The notes under the pieces were generated by a model, which saw nothing but the letters and a program-made list of their open reading frames with translations, had not been told where the DNA came from and ran no database searches. DNA of 64,000 nucleotides from positions 53,210,094 to 53,274,093 of the forward strand of contig NC_079136.1 of the NCBI RefSeq assembly GCF_945859705.1, written 5' to 3'. The position numbers and the translations under genes are program-made. Below are positions 63,457 to 64,000 of the stretch, piece after piece (position 1 is the first letter of the stretch; every line of letters begins with the position of its first letter). The DNA is from Episyrphus balteatus. Taxonomy: Eukaryota > Arthropoda > Insecta > Diptera > Syrphidae.

Positions 63457-64000
63457 ATCATGTGTGCAATTCACACGTGGTAGAAGTGAAACCTTAAGAA
63501 ATCATTTTTCTTGCAAAAAAAAAATAGAAAAATTCTATCACCTTCAAATCCATGTTTTTTATATGACAACCTATATAAATTTTATATCTAAGCTCAATTA
63601 TTGTCTAAGCTCAAAATATATATATCGATCAGGTCTATGAGACATCTACAAAAAGAGCTAGAATTTTTTGAACTCGATGAAATTTCATCCAAAATGCAAA
63701 AAAAAAACGTTTATTTTTATGTTCTCATGCTATTAAATCAATTTTTTTTTGTTTGAAAACCTATACAAAATTTTATACCATGTGAAAGCTTATTGTTTCA
63801 CCTTATATAATAATGAATAAATCTTATTTCAAAGATGTCTACAAGAGAAGTTAGAATTTTTTAAAGTCAACCATGTCGAATTTCCACACTGAGATTACGG
63901 TACTTCCTACACTGGTAGCTGGTCATCGCCAACAAATCTCCACAGGTGTTTTGAGGTATTTTTAAATTTTCAATTTAAGATTGTGTAACTTGTAGAGTAC
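63457..64000 (-). mobile_element. HINE-like element copy, 3' end and body, cut by window edge
   Basis: The 3' hairpin (63,459-63,481) next to an A run on the plus strand, the TTTCACTTCTACC-type subterminal repeat and the body with CACTGGTAGCTGGTCATCGC match the other copies. The 5' end would lie to the right of base 64,000. Confidence 0.55.

Overview
The window looks like nuclear DNA from an insect, most likely a fly (Diptera). It is A+T-rich with many homopolymer runs, has short GT-AG introns beside repeat-swollen ones, and carries a distal-antenna-type pipsqueak transcription factor known from flies. A narrower placement cannot be made from sequence alone. Only three protein-coding genes can be supported, all in the first 21.4 kb; the rest is a gene-poor, repeat-filled stretch.

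Region 1 (1-9,935, minus strand): the first 351 codons of protein O-mannosyltransferase 2 (POMT2; Drosophila twisted, tw), assembled here from seven exons in consistent phase. The gene runs off the left edge. Its 5.7-kb and 2.4-kb introns hold a 1.79-kb non-autonomous hAT element with perfect 8-bp target duplications and members of two dispersed repeat families. Region 2 (9,936-12,758) separates tw from a divergently transcribed gene and contains a small TIR element enclosing a tRNA-like sequence. Region 3 (12,759-13,405, plus strand): two exons encoding the first 193 residues of DRC7/CCDC135 (Drosophila lost boys, lobo); no later exon was recognised.

Region 4 (18,862-21,341, minus strand): the large coding exon of distal antenna (dan). 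Its main reading frame ends at a TAG, but the same frame then stays open for a further 156 sense codons of acidic, protein-like sequence before a TAA. This stop-codon-readthrough candidate is the most interesting observation in the window.

Region 5 (about 21.4-64 kb): no recognisable coding gene. Five less A+T-rich, CG-rich islands (about 21.5-22.1, 31.9-34.8, 41.0-43.7, 50.2-51.7 and 60.5-62.5 kb) may be promoters, untranslated exons or enhancers, plausibly of dan. Between them lie a second hAT element (53.2-55.3 kb), a Helentron/HINE-like family in several partly tandem copies (40, 44.6-49.3 and 63.5 kb, one split by another insertion), a 1.47-kb foldback overlapping an almost identical 573-bp tandem triplication (56.9-60.0 kb), a (CAGA)n microsatellite grown inside a dispersed repeat, and a near-perfect 57-bp-arm hairpin.

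The three genes (ER O-mannosylation, axonemal dynein regulation, neural and antennal patterning) have no evident shared pathway; they are neighbours, not an operon.
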